From NCBI RefSeq assembly GCF_014648575.1, contig NZ_BMRJ01000004.1:52782-91395 (forward strand): 38,614 nt of DNA, written 5' to 3'. Positions 8,446 to 16,760 of this stretch are shown piece after piece (the stretch's first letter is position 1; each line of letters starts with the position of its first letter). Source of the stretch: Agromyces mediolanus (lineage in GTDB: Bacteria; Actinomycetota; Actinomycetes; Actinomycetales; Microbacteriaceae). The notes under the pieces are model-generated. The model had not been told where the DNA came from and searched no databases. It saw nothing but the letters and a program-made list of their open reading frames with translations. A program made the translations under genes and the position numbers.

Positions 8446-8448
8446 GGT
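8443..8448 (+). promoter_or_regulatory. -10 element TAGGGT of the two-component operon
   Basis: TAGGGT overlaps the stop codon of the methyltransferase gene. Transcription would begin near 8455, leaving about 19 nt containing a run of six G before GTG 8474. It gives the three-gene signalling operon its own promoter. Confidence 0.4.
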
Positions 8449-8473
8449 GGCACCTGAGGAAACGGGGGGTGCT

Positions 8474-9163
8474 GTGAGCGACGAGCGCGACAGCGACGCA
8501 CGCCAGGCGACGGTCGCGATCGTCGATGATCACGAGGCGGTCCGGCTCGGGCTGCGCGCCGCCTGCCAGGACGCCGGCTACGACGTCATCGCCGACACGG
8601 CCGATGTGCCCCAGCTCCTCGCCGCACTCGGCGGCGGCAGCTGCGACGTCGTCGTCCTCGACCTCTCGCTCGGCGACGGCTCGAGCGTCACCGACAACGT
8701 GCGCCAGGTGCTCGCCACCGGCAGCCACGTGCTCGTGCACTCGATCGCCGACCGCGTCGCCGCGGTCCGCGAGGCGCTCGCCGCGGGGGCCGCGGGCGTC
8801 ATCCCGAAGGCCTCGCCGATGGCCGCGGTCATCGGCGCCATCTCCACCGTCGCTCGCGGCGACGTGCTGAACAACGTCGAGTGGGCGAGCGCGATCGAGG
8901 CCGACCGCGACTTCGCGAGGGCGCAGCTCGGCCGCCGCGAGCGCGACGTGCTGCACCTGTACGCCTCCGGCCTGCCCCTGAAGCTCGTCGCCGCCCAGCT
9001 CGGCATCGCGCACTCGACCGCCCGCGAGTACCTCGACCGCATCCGCGCCAAGTACGTCGAGGTCGGCCGCCCCGCACCGACCAAGGTCGACCTGCTGCGC
9101 CGGGCGGTCGAAGACGGCATCCTCCCCGGCCTCGACGGCGAAGCGGGCGATGCCCTCCGCTGA
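8474..9163 (+). CDS. NarL/FixJ-type response regulator
   Basis: A 229-residue two-component regulator. The receiver domain has the acidic pair D18-D19 (IVDDHE), phosphoacceptor D63 (VVVLDLSLGDG), S90 and K112 (VIPKAS). The C-terminal LuxR-type helix-turn-helix starts at LGRRERDVLHLYASGL and contains the recognition region AAQLGIAHSTAREYLDRI. Phosphorylation should drive dimerisation and DNA binding. GTG 8474 follows GGGGGG; an in-frame GTG at 8447 would overlap the -10 element. The end overlaps the kinase gene by 14 bp, indicating translational coupling and making that kinase the cognate partner. Confidence 0.9.
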   Translation: MSDERDSDARQATVAIVDDHEAVRLGLRAACQDAGYDVIADTADVPQLLAALGGGSCDVVVLDLSLGDGSSVTDNVRQVLATGSHVLVHSIADRVAAVREALAAGAAGVIPKASPMAAVIGAISTVARGDVLNNVEWASAIEADRDFARAQLGRRERDVLHLYASGLPLKLVAAQLGIAHSTAREYLDRIRAKYVEVGRPAPTKVDLLRRAVEDGILPGLDGEAGDALR

Positions 9164-10388
9164 GTGGCGCGTCGCCCGGCCCACCGCACGGCGGAGGATG
9201 TCGGTCAGCCGGAGCCAGGTCGAGACGATCTCCGCTCGCGCCGTCGGGATCGCAGGCCTCGTCTTCGCCGCGCAGACGGTGCCGTCCGCCCTCGCCGAAG
9301 CCGCGGTGCTCCGGCCCGGGGCCGGCGCCGCGCTCATGGCCGTCGTGTACGGCGCGATCGTCGCCCTCGCCGTGGCCACCCTCTCGAAGGTCGCCATCCG
9401 TGCCGCGTGCCTCTCCTTCGCCATCCTCTACCTGCTCGCCCTGCTGTCCTGGCCGACCCTGGTCGAGGACTTCGGCGCGATGGCCGGGCAGGTGCCCTGG
9501 CTCTACTTCCTCTGCACCGTCGCGACGACCGCCGCCGTCGTCGCGCTGCCGAGCTGGTGGGCGGCGGCGTACACCGTCGTCGTGCCGATCGTGTACGGCA
9601 TCGTCCGCGTCTCGCCGTCGGGCGGTGCGGCCGAGCCGCTGCTCGCCGTGCTCGACGCCACCTACGCGCTCATCCTCGGCATCGTCGTGCTCGTCATCAT
9701 CACGATGCTGCGGCAGGCGGCGATCGGTGTCGACCAGGCGCAGGAGGCGGCCCTGCAGCGCTACGACCTCGCCGCCCGGCTGCACGCGAACGAGCTCGAG
9801 CGCGTCAAGGTCGACGCCCTCGTGCACGACAGCGTGCTGACGAAGCTGCTCTCGGCGGCCGCCGCCACCAGGCCCGAGCAGCAGGCGCTCGCCGCGCGCA
9901 TGGCGAAGGACGCCATCGCCCGGCTCGACGAAGCCGGGGTCGCCGGCCCGCGTTCCCTCGACCGGGTCTCCCTCGGCGTGCTCGTGCGCCGGCTGCGCAC
10001 CGCGATCGGCACCTTCAATGCGAGCTTCGCCGTGCGCGTCGTGAACGCCGGCGGCGTGGAGCTGCCGGTCGAGGCCGTCGAAGCGCTCTACTCCGCGGCG
10101 GTGCAGGCGATGGTCAACAGCCTCCAGCACGCCGACGAGCCCGGCCGGGTGACGCGGCGCGAGCTCCGCGTCCGCGGTGTGCGCGCCAACGGCTGCGTCG
10201 TCGAGGTGGCCGACAACGGGGTGGGCTTCGACCCCATCACGGTGCCGCACGAGCGGCTCGGCGTGCGCGTCTCCATCGAGGAGCGGATGACGAACGCGGG
10301 CGGCCTCGCGAAGATCGAGTCGCTCGCCGGCCACGGCACGACGGTCATCCTCGCCTGGCCCACGGGTGCGATCGGGGGCGACGCGTGA
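9150..10388 (+). CDS. Sensor histidine kinase, membrane-bound, DesK/NarX-type
   Basis: A 412-residue kinase. About six transmembrane segments occupy residues 30-190, with no large extracellular domain, so the signal is probably sensed in or near the membrane. The dimerisation helix carries phosphoacceptor H226 in LVHDSVLTKLL, a variant of the HisKA_3 box. The ATPase domain keeps the N box (MVNSLQHA, N323) and G1 box (VADNGVGFDP, D355), and a G2-like GHGTTV, so it should be active. ATG 9150 overlaps the regulator gene; an alternative ATG at 9198 has GGAGG too close to act. The stop codon overlaps the next gene in GTGA, so the three are one operon. Confidence 0.9.
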   Translation: MPSAEWRVARPTARRRMSVSRSQVETISARAVGIAGLVFAAQTVPSALAEAAVLRPGAGAALMAVVYGAIVALAVATLSKVAIRAACLSFAILYLLALLSWPTLVEDFGAMAGQVPWLYFLCTVATTAAVVALPSWWAAAYTVVVPIVYGIVRVSPSGGAAEPLLAVLDATYALILGIVVLVIITMLRQAAIGVDQAQEAALQRYDLAARLHANELERVKVDALVHDSVLTKLLSAAAATRPEQQALAARMAKDAIARLDEAGVAGPRSLDRVSLGVLVRRLRTAIGTFNASFAVRVVNAGGVELPVEAVEALYSAAVQAMVNSLQHADEPGRVTRRELRVRGVRANGCVVEVADNGVGFDPITVPHERLGVRVSIEERMTNAGGLAKIESLAGHGTTVILAWPTGAIGGDA

Positions 10389-11443
10389 TCTCCGTCCCCA
10401 GGTGGCTGCTGCTCGTCCTCGCGGCGCTCTTCTCGACCTACCACGTCATCCTCGGCGTCTACTCGCTCGCGGTGCCCGCGAGCCCCTGGCCGGCGGTCGT
10501 CGCGCTCGCCTGCTATGCCTTCGCGACCGTGCTGAGCCTCTGGCCCTCCTCGCGCGCGCGGATGCCCGACTGGCTCGCCGCGTTCGACCTCGCCGTGAGC
10601 ATCGCTCTCCCTTTGCTCGCGACGAGCCAGCTCGACGCCGCGGGCGACAACGGCTACGCCACCTGGTACGTCGCGGCCGTCGGCACGTTGATGACGATCG
10701 CAGCCGCGCGCCGGCAGCTCGTCGTCGCGTGGCTCGGCGTCATCGCGCTCGCGGTGCAGACGATGGTGTGGGCGGGGCCGCTCGCGCTCGGCTCGCTCGG
10801 CGTCATCGGCAGCGTGGTCTGGGTGGCCATCGCCCACGCGCTCACCTCCGCCCTGGCGAACTCCGCCCGGGAGACCCGGCGCTACGCGCAGGCCGAGCGC
10901 GAGGCGGCGGCCTGGCAGGCGGCGCAGGACGCGTACCTCTTCGAGGGGCGGATGCGGCTCGCCCACACGAACCGGGTCGCCGCGCCGATGCTCCGCCGGA
11001 TCATCGACCGCGACGGTGTGCTCAGCGAGTCGCAGCGGGAGGAGTGCCGACGGCTCGAGGCGGCGATCCGCGACGAGATCCGCGGCCGGATGCTGCTCAC
11101 CGACGCCGTCCGCGTCGAGGTGCAGCGCGCCCGTGAGCGGGGCATGACCGTGACCCTCCTCGACGAGGGCGGCATCGACGACCTCGACGAGGTCGCGCGG
11201 GACCGCGTGCTCTCGCAGCTCGCCGAGGCCATCGCGGGCTCGAACGCCGACCGGATCATCGCCCGCACCGCCGCCGAGGGCTCGGCCGCCGCGGTGACGG
11301 TCGTCGGCCTGCGCACCTCGGCGGTGCCGGGCGACGACGGCGACGACGCCGAGGTCGAGCTGTGGCTCGAGATCCCGAGGCTCCCCGAGAGTGAGGCCGA
11401 AGCGGCGATGCGGGCCGCCGAGATCGAGTCCGCCGAGGACTGA
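10385..11443 (+). CDS. Kinase-like membrane protein with degenerate ATPase domain
   Basis: A 352-residue protein translated from GTG 10385 inside the kinase stop codon (GTGA overlap). The first 160 residues hold four to five membrane helices arranged like those of the upstream kinase. A coiled stretch (ARETRRYAQAEREAAAWQ) leads to a helix with H194 in LAHTNRVAAPMLRRI, placed like a dimerisation/phosphoacceptor helix. The part that should be the ATPase domain ends in VTVVGLRTSAVPG and VELWLEIPRLPE; the N-box asparagine region reads AIAGSNADRI and no DxGxG motif is present. I infer a pseudokinase or accessory sensor that pairs with the kinase before it. The family was not identified by name. 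Confidence 0.8.
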   Translation: MISVPRWLLLVLAALFSTYHVILGVYSLAVPASPWPAVVALACYAFATVLSLWPSSRARMPDWLAAFDLAVSIALPLLATSQLDAAGDNGYATWYVAAVGTLMTIAAARRQLVVAWLGVIALAVQTMVWAGPLALGSLGVIGSVVWVAIAHALTSALANSARETRRYAQAEREAAAWQAAQDAYLFEGRMRLAHTNRVAAPMLRRIIDRDGVLSESQREECRRLEAAIRDEIRGRMLLTDAVRVEVQRARERGMTVTLLDEGGIDDLDEVARDRVLSQLAEAIAGSNADRIIARTAAEGSAAAVTVVGLRTSAVPGDDGDDAEVELWLEIPRLPESEAEAAMRAAEIESAED

Positions 11444-11533
11444 GCTGCTGCGGACTGAGCCGCTGCGGGTCGGGCTGGCCGAGGCATCCGCGCCGTGGGC
11501 GAGGCCCGCGAAGACCGCTACGAGTTAAATGAG

Positions 11534-11562
11534 GAGGGGGCCGGTCGATGACCGGCCCCCTC
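11534..11562. terminator. Strong perfect hairpin, probable two-way terminator
   Basis: GGGGGCCGGTC (11536-11546) and GACCGGCCCCC (11550-11560) pair perfectly around GAT, and flanking GA/TC adds two more pairs. Read on the minus strand it is followed by CTCATTTAACT, so it can end transcripts arriving from the accD-accE side as well as from the signalling operon. Confidence 0.75.
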
Positions 11563-11568
11563 ACAGCC

Positions 11569-11676
11569 CGAGCCACGGCGACAACCCGAATATCGCCCTG
11601 GCTCGCCCCCAACAATCACCGGTTACCCGACCGGTGATGATGGCGACTCCTCTGGAGCCTGCACATCAATAGTGCA
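11569..11676. other. Cluster of hairpins in a non-coding gap; possible structured RNA
   Basis: The 294-bp gap between the pseudokinase and accE holds no convincing gene. Besides the flanking terminators it contains CGAGCCA-C-GGCGA / TCGCC-C-TGGCTCG (11569-11605, twelve pairs around one C-C mismatch), ATCACCGG / CCGGTGAT (11615-11638), CTCC / GGAG (11647-11657) and TGCAC / GTGCA (11660-11676). On the minus strand these would precede the strong terminator. It may be a processed 3' end of the acc transcript or a small RNA; no known RNA family was recognised. Confidence 0.35.
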
Positions 11677-11709
11677 ACAGGGGCGAGGTTCGCAATAGTC
11701 AGCATTTGT

Positions 11710-11726
11710 GAGGACAACGGGTCCTC
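11710..11726 (-). terminator. Hairpin directly downstream of accE
   Basis: GAGGAC (11710-11715) and GTCCTC (11721-11726) pair around five bases, twelve bases past the accE stop codon. Its place suggests the first stop signal for the accD-accE transcript; there is no T-run. Confidence 0.4.
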
Positions 11727-11737
11727 ATCGCGTCCCC

Positions 11738-11968
11738 CTAGCGGAGGGACCGCTGCCAGCGCCCCTGACCGGTCTCGACCGGGCGGCGGAGCGCCGATCC
11801 CGAGCGCACCCACTCGTCCCGACCGGCGGGCGCGACGGAGGTCTCGGGGGTGTGCTCCTCGAGCACGGCGGTGACGACGGCGATGACGGCCGCCGTCTCG
11901 GCGGGCGTCGGCGGCCGTCGGTCGACGAAGTGGAGGTCGACGGCGGGCGGGGCGTCCTGATCGGTCAC
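11738..11968 (-). CDS. accE5: Acyl-CoA carboxylase epsilon subunit
   Basis: A 76-residue protein recognised by its position after accD and by the epsilon-subunit pattern: a short N-terminus, a helix PTPAETAAVIAVVTAVLEE, then WVRSGSALRRPV and a C-terminal GRWQRSLR. In actinobacteria this small subunit binds the beta-alpha carboxylase complex and raises its activity, mainly in AccD5-type propionyl/acetyl-CoA carboxylases. Translation starts at GTG 11968; AAGGAG upstream overlaps the accD stop codon, so the two genes are translationally linked. The short length and low conservation are normal for this family. Confidence 0.85.
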   Translation of the reverse strand: MTDQDAPPAVDLHFVDRRPPTPAETAAVIAVVTAVLEEHTPETSVAPAGRDEWVRSGSALRRPVETGQGRWQRSLR

Positions 11969-11977
11969 AGCGGCTCC

Positions 11978-13579
<1,602 letters not shown>

Positions 13580-13585
13580 CGGATC

Positions 13586-13591
13586 ACTCTA
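13586..13591 (-). promoter_or_regulatory. -10 element TAGAGT of accD-accE
   Basis: TAGAGT on the minus strand is six bases before GTG 13579, with no Shine-Dalgarno sequence, so the mRNA is probably leaderless. It is the same hexamer as at the alpha-subunit gene. Confidence 0.55.
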
Positions 13592-13695
13592 CCGGTGAGC
13601 ACTCCGGCCGGATCGTTGACGGAACCCTACAAATCTGGGGCGCTCCTTTCCCGCCTCCCGCCACGCGGCGCGCACCCGGGCGCGACCGCCGTCGC

Positions 13696-13701
13696 TAGGG
13701 T
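13696..13701 (+). promoter_or_regulatory. -10 element TAGGGT of birA
   Basis: TAGGGT ends seven bases before ATG 13709, which supports that ATG over the one at 13703 and implies a leaderless transcript. The same AGGG could alternatively be read as a weak ribosome binding site with eight-base spacing; the sequence alone does not decide. Confidence 0.45.
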
Positions 13702-13708
13702 GATGGCC

Positions 13709-14590
13709 ATGGATTGGGAGCGATCGCGGGCCGCCGTGCCCCGGTTCGAGTTCCTCGAACGGGCCGGATCGACGAACGACGAGCTGCGGATCGCGGCGAC
13801 CGGGGCGGATGCCTCGACGTGGCCGCACGGCGCGGTGGTGGTGACCGACGAGCAGACCGCCGGGCGCGGCCGGCTGGGGCGGAGCTGGCTCGCCCCGAGC
13901 GGCAAGACGCTCGCGATCTCGCTGCTGCTGCGCCCGGGCGACGGCCGGGCGCCGGCCCTCCCGCTCGAGGCCTACGGCTGGATCCCGCTCATCGCGGGCG
14001 CCGCGATGACCGAGGCGGTGCGACGGGAGCTCGACGCCGCCCGCGCCGCGCGCCTCGACGAGACCGCTGACGACGGCGACGCCGACGGCCCCGGCCTCCT
14101 CGACGTGGAGCTGAAGTGGCCGAACGACGTGCTCGTGTCGGGCTACAAGGTCTGCGGCATCCTCTCCGAACTGCTGCCGCCCGAACCGGGCGAGGCCGCG
14201 CCCGCCGGCGTCGTCGTCGGCGCGGGCCTGAACCTCACCCTGGACGAGCACGACCTGCCGACCCTCACCTCGACGTCGCTGCTGCTCGCGAGCGGGCGCC
14301 GCCCCGACGCCGACGCGGTGCTCGCCGACTACCTGGCGGGCTTCCTCGAGCTCTTCGACGCCTACCGCGCGGCGGGCGGCGACGCGGTCGCGTCCGGCGT
14401 CGCGGCGCGCGTCGCCTCGCTCTGCGGGACGATCGGCGAGGAGGTGCGGGTCGAGCTGCCGGGCGGGCGGATGCTCCTCGGCACCGCCGAGGGGCTCGAC
14501 CCCGACGGCCGCCTGCTCGTGCTCGACCGCGAGTCGGACGAATCGCAGGCCGTCGCCGCGGGCGATGTGACGCACCTGCGGTATGAATGA
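13709..14590 (+). CDS. birA: Biotin--[acetyl-CoA-carboxylase] ligase
   Basis: A 293-residue biotin protein ligase that makes biotinyl-AMP and transfers biotin to the carrier lysine of the carboxylase alpha subunit. Diagnostic motifs are TAGRGRLGRSWLAP (the biotinyl-5'-AMP loop), LKWPNDVLVSGYKVCGIL (catalytic lysine and KWPND), and GLNLTL. It has no N-terminal helix-turn-helix, so it is a monofunctional ligase and not a repressor like E. coli BirA. An acidic insert (DETADDGDADG) near residue 115 is lineage-specific. The C-terminal SH3-like domain is present. It is divergent from accD and overlaps the following PH-domain gene by eight bases, an order shared with mycobacteria. Confidence 0.93.
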   Translation: MDWERSRAAVPRFEFLERAGSTNDELRIAATGADASTWPHGAVVVTDEQTAGRGRLGRSWLAPSGKTLAISLLLRPGDGRAPALPLEAYGWIPLIAGAAMTEAVRRELDAARAARLDETADDGDADGPGLLDVELKWPNDVLVSGYKVCGILSELLPPEPGEAAPAGVVVGAGLNLTLDEHDLPTLTSTSLLLASGRRPDADAVLADYLAGFLELFDAYRAAGGDAVASGVAARVASLCGTIGEEVRVELPGGRMLLGTAEGLDPDGRLLVLDRESDESQAVAAGDVTHLRYE

Positions 14591-15134
14591 CCGTATGAGG
14601 CCACCCGAGACCGAGCAGCGTCAGGCGACCCCCGAACGGGTCGTCGCGCGTCTGCGCCGGCACGGGCGGCGCCTGATCCTGCCGGCGATCGTGCTGATCG
14701 GCGTGGCCGGCGGCGCCGCGTACGCGAGCGGCATCCTGCTCGAGGACTGGCAGCGCTGGGCGCTGCTCGGCGGCTCGGTGCTCCTCGTGCTGCTCGCGTG
14801 CCTCCTGCCCTTCCTGTCCTGGCTCGCCGGGCGGGTCACCATCACCGACCGCCGCGTCATCGTCACGAACGGGGTGTTCGTCCGGGTCCGTCGCGAGCTG
14901 CCGCTGCGCCGCGGCTACGACGTGACCGTCCGGCGGACGCCCGGCCAGCGGATGTTCGGCTCGGGCGACGTCCGGATCGACGTGGGCCGCGACCGCCCCT
15001 TCGTGCTGAAGGACCTCCCCGGGCCCGAGCTCGCACAGCAGGCGCTGCACGAGCTCATCGCGGGCGCGCCCTCGGTGGCCCCGCTGCAGCCGGCCCAGAC
15101 GGACGCCGACACCGTCATGTGGGGCCAGCGCTGA
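14583..15134 (+). CDS. Membrane protein with bacterial PH (bPH2-type) domain
   Basis: A 183-residue protein with two membrane helices (about residues 31-50 and 60-82) followed by a small beta domain: RVTITDRRVIVTNGVF then RRGYDVTVRRTPGQRMFGSG and DVRIDVG, the strand pattern of bacterial pleckstrin-homology domains. It is the positional equivalent of Rv3278c, next to birA and near GtrA/purK. The cellular role of this family is unknown. It starts within the end of birA (ATG 14583; ATG 14595 is possible), so it is probably cotranslated. Confidence 0.83.
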   Translation: MNDRMRPPETEQRQATPERVVARLRRHGRRLILPAIVLIGVAGGAAYASGILLEDWQRWALLGGSVLLVLLACLLPFLSWLAGRVTITDRRVIVTNGVFVRVRRELPLRRGYDVTVRRTPGQRMFGSGDVRIDVGRDRPFVLKDLPGPELAQQALHELIAGAPSVAPLQPAQTDADTVMWGQR

Positions 15135-15148
15135 CGCAGCCCGCGAGT

Positions 15149-15165
15149 CGCCGCACCTGGCGGCG
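15149..15165 (+). terminator. Hairpin after the birA operon
   Basis: CGCCGC (15149-15154) and GCGGCG (15160-15165) form a perfect six-base-pair stem with loop ACCTG, 15 bases after the stop codon of the PH-domain gene and before the promoter of the next gene. No T-run is present. Confidence 0.4.
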
Positions 15166-15183
15166 GAGGCCTCCGCGCACGCG

Positions 15184-15236
15184 TAAAGTAGACGGGCGGT
15201 TCCCGCGCGCCCCCGGCGCGGGACGCAGAGGAAAGG
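15184..15236 (+). promoter_or_regulatory. Promoter, leader hairpin and ribosome binding site of the DarT-like gene
   Basis: TAAAGT (15184-15189) fits a -10 element, with transcription predicted near 15196. The leader then folds into TCCCGCGC (15201-15208) / GCGCGGGA (15216-15223), a perfect eight-base-pair stem, before AAAGG (15232-15236), six bases from the TTG start at 15243. A stable stem plus the rare TTG codon would keep expression low or adjustable; that effect is inferred. Confidence 0.45.
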
Positions 15237-15242
15237 TGCCTG

Positions 15243-16085
15243 TTGGCCGACGAATGCATCCACGGTTTCGACGACGGCCTGTGCGCCATCTGCTTCCCGC
15301 CGAAGGCCCCTGAGCCCGCGCCGCAGCCCGAACCGGCGGCTCGGGCGAGCCGCGTCCCGGGCCGCCGGCCGAGCGCGGCGTCGCTGCGCGCGCCGGTCGC
15401 GAAGCCCGCCCGCGCGAAGGCGGGCGCCGGTGCGCTCAGCGCCCCGCCCATCGACGCCGGGGCCGTGCGCATCTACCACGTGACGCACCTCGACAACCTG
15501 GCTCGCATCCTCGGCGCCGGCGCGCTCGTGCCGGACGCGGCCGGGGCCGCACCGCTCGTCGACCTCTCGGCCCCCGCGGTGCGCGAGTTCCGTCGCGCTC
15601 GCGCGGTCGACGGCACCGACGCGGTCATCGCCGACTACGTGCCCTTCCTGCTCACTCCCGACGCGCTGGTCTGGAACGCGGTGCGGGAGGGCACCCCGGA
15701 CCCGCGGCTCACCGCCGAGGCCGTCGAGCGCCCCGCGGCCGACCACGTCATGCTCGTGAGCTCGGTGGCGGCCGCCCGCGGCGCCGCCACGGCCGACGGC
15801 GCGGTCGCCGTCAGCGACGTCGACGCCGCGTTGCCCGGCGCTGAGCTCGCCGTCGCGTGGCCGGCGGTCGAGCGGATGCTCCGACTGCTCGCCCACGAGC
15901 AGGAGGCCGCGCGCCTGCGCACCGCCGAGTTCCTCGTGCGCGGCGAGGTCCCGCTCGAGCGGATCGCGCTCATCGCCGTCGGTAACGAGCGCGTCCGCGA
16001 CCGCGTGCGCGCCGCGCTCTCCGCGGTGGGCGCGAAGACCCGGATCGCGGTCTACCCGCCCTGGTTCCTGCCCGCCGAGGACTGA
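15243..16085 (+). CDS. DarT-like (DUF4433) ADP-ribosyltransferase homologue with Cys/His N-terminus
   Basis: A 280-residue protein. Residues 1-20 carry C5, H7, C14 and C17 (ECIHGFDDGLCAICFP), a likely zinc knuckle, then a Pro/Ala-rich linker. From residue 75 it matches the DarT/DUF4433 pattern: IYHVTHLDNLARIL (NAD-binding H79 and T81), FRRARAV, ADYVPFLLTPDALVW, HVMLVSS, AVSDVDAAL, and RTAEFLV with candidate catalytic E229. DarT enzymes ADP-ribosylate thymidine in single-stranded DNA and are normally paired with the macrodomain antitoxin DarG. No macrodomain gene is visible in this window. It begins at TTG 15243 behind AAAGG and overlaps the convergent GtrA gene by 34 bp. Family membership is fairly secure; activity and target are not. 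Confidence 0.8.
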   Translation: MADECIHGFDDGLCAICFPPKAPEPAPQPEPAARASRVPGRRPSAASLRAPVAKPARAKAGAGALSAPPIDAGAVRIYHVTHLDNLARILGAGALVPDAAGAAPLVDLSAPAVREFRRARAVDGTDAVIADYVPFLLTPDALVWNAVREGTPDPRLTAEAVERPAADHVMLVSSVAAARGAATADGAVAVSDVDAALPGAELAVAWPAVERMLRLLAHEQEAARLRTAEFLVRGEVPLERIALIAVGNERVRDRVRAALSAVGAKTRIAVYPPWFLPAED

Positions 16086-16642
16086 GCCGGCTCCTCGAAG
16101 AGGGTGCGCTGCGCCTCCTCTGCGCGGGCGAGCTGCGACAGCCCGTCCGCGCGGTGGTGGCCGTACACCCAGTAGCGGTACAGCACGAAGCGGAAGAGCG
16201 TGCCGAGGCCCAGGCCGATCACGTTCGAGGCGATGTTGTCGGCGACGAGGCTCGTCAGGCCGAGGACGTGGTGGCTGATCCAGAGGCAGGCGAGCGCGAT
16301 CGCCATCCCGCCGAGCGAGACGATGACGTACTCCGCGAACTCGCGGAGGTAGTTCTTCCGGCGATGGCTGCGGAACGTCCAGTAGCGGTTGCCGAGCCAG
16401 TTGAACACGATCGCGACGCTCGTCGAGATGGTCTTCGCGCCGAGGGCCGACTGCGCCCAGCCGTCCGCTCCGAACGCGCCAAGCCGCAGCGCGTTGAACA
16501 GCGCGACGTCGATCGCGAGGCCGATGAGGCCGACGACGCCGAACTTCAGTGCGTACGCCACCACGCCCCGCCACAGTCGGCGCGCGAGATCTCCGGCCCG
16601 GGAACCGGTCGCCGCTCCCGCCGCGAGATCGCGCGTCGTCAC
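16052..16642 (-). CDS. GtrA-family membrane protein
   Basis: A protein of about 196 residues with four membrane helices: KFGVVGLIGLAIDVALFNAL begins the first, followed by STSVAIVFNWLGNRYWTF, the hallmark of GtrA, and YVIVSLGGMAIALACLWISH and IGLGLGTLFRFVLYRYWVYG. GtrA proteins are thought to flip prenyl-phosphate-linked sugars across the membrane. It is the positional counterpart of mycobacterial Rv3277, near purK and the PH-domain gene. GTG 16642 is preferred because TAAGAT lies seven bases upstream and overlaps the alternative ATG at 16651. The 3' end overlaps the DarT-like gene tail to tail. Confidence 0.87.
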   Translation of the reverse strand: MTTRDLAAGAATGSRAGDLARRLWRGVVAYALKFGVVGLIGLAIDVALFNALRLGAFGADGWAQSALGAKTISTSVAIVFNWLGNRYWTFRSHRRKNYLREFAEYVIVSLGGMAIALACLWISHHVLGLTSLVADNIASNVIGLGLGTLFRFVLYRYWVYGHHRADGLSQLARAEEAQRTLFEEPAQSSAGRNQGG

Positions 16643-16649
16643 CCGGCAC

Positions 16650-16655
16650 ATCTTA
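16650..16655 (-). promoter_or_regulatory. -10 element TAAGAT of the GtrA gene
   Basis: TAAGAT on the minus strand ends seven bases before GTG 16642, the same spacing as at birA and purE, and there is no ribosome binding site. Confidence 0.45.
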
Positions 16656-16672
16656 GCCACAGGCGCCGCCCG

Positions 16673-16678
16673 TAGACT
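16673..16678 (+). promoter_or_regulatory. -10 element TAGACT of purK
   Basis: TAGACT would start transcription near 16685, giving a leader of about 75 nt that includes AGAGGAAGAGG upstream of GTG 16761. Together with the opposing TAAGAT it makes a compact divergent promoter region. Confidence 0.45.
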
Positions 16679-16760
16679 GGGGGGCATCGGATCCGGCCGT
16701 TCGGCCGGGCGCGGGGTCTCCCGGACCTCGCGAGGCGGAGCAGAGGAAGAGGTCGGTCGG

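Noticed and set aside
15135..16085. DarT-like gene as part of a classical toxin-antitoxin pair or phage-defence island
   Set aside because: Neither neighbour is a macrodomain protein, and there are no integrase, transposase or other defence genes in the window.
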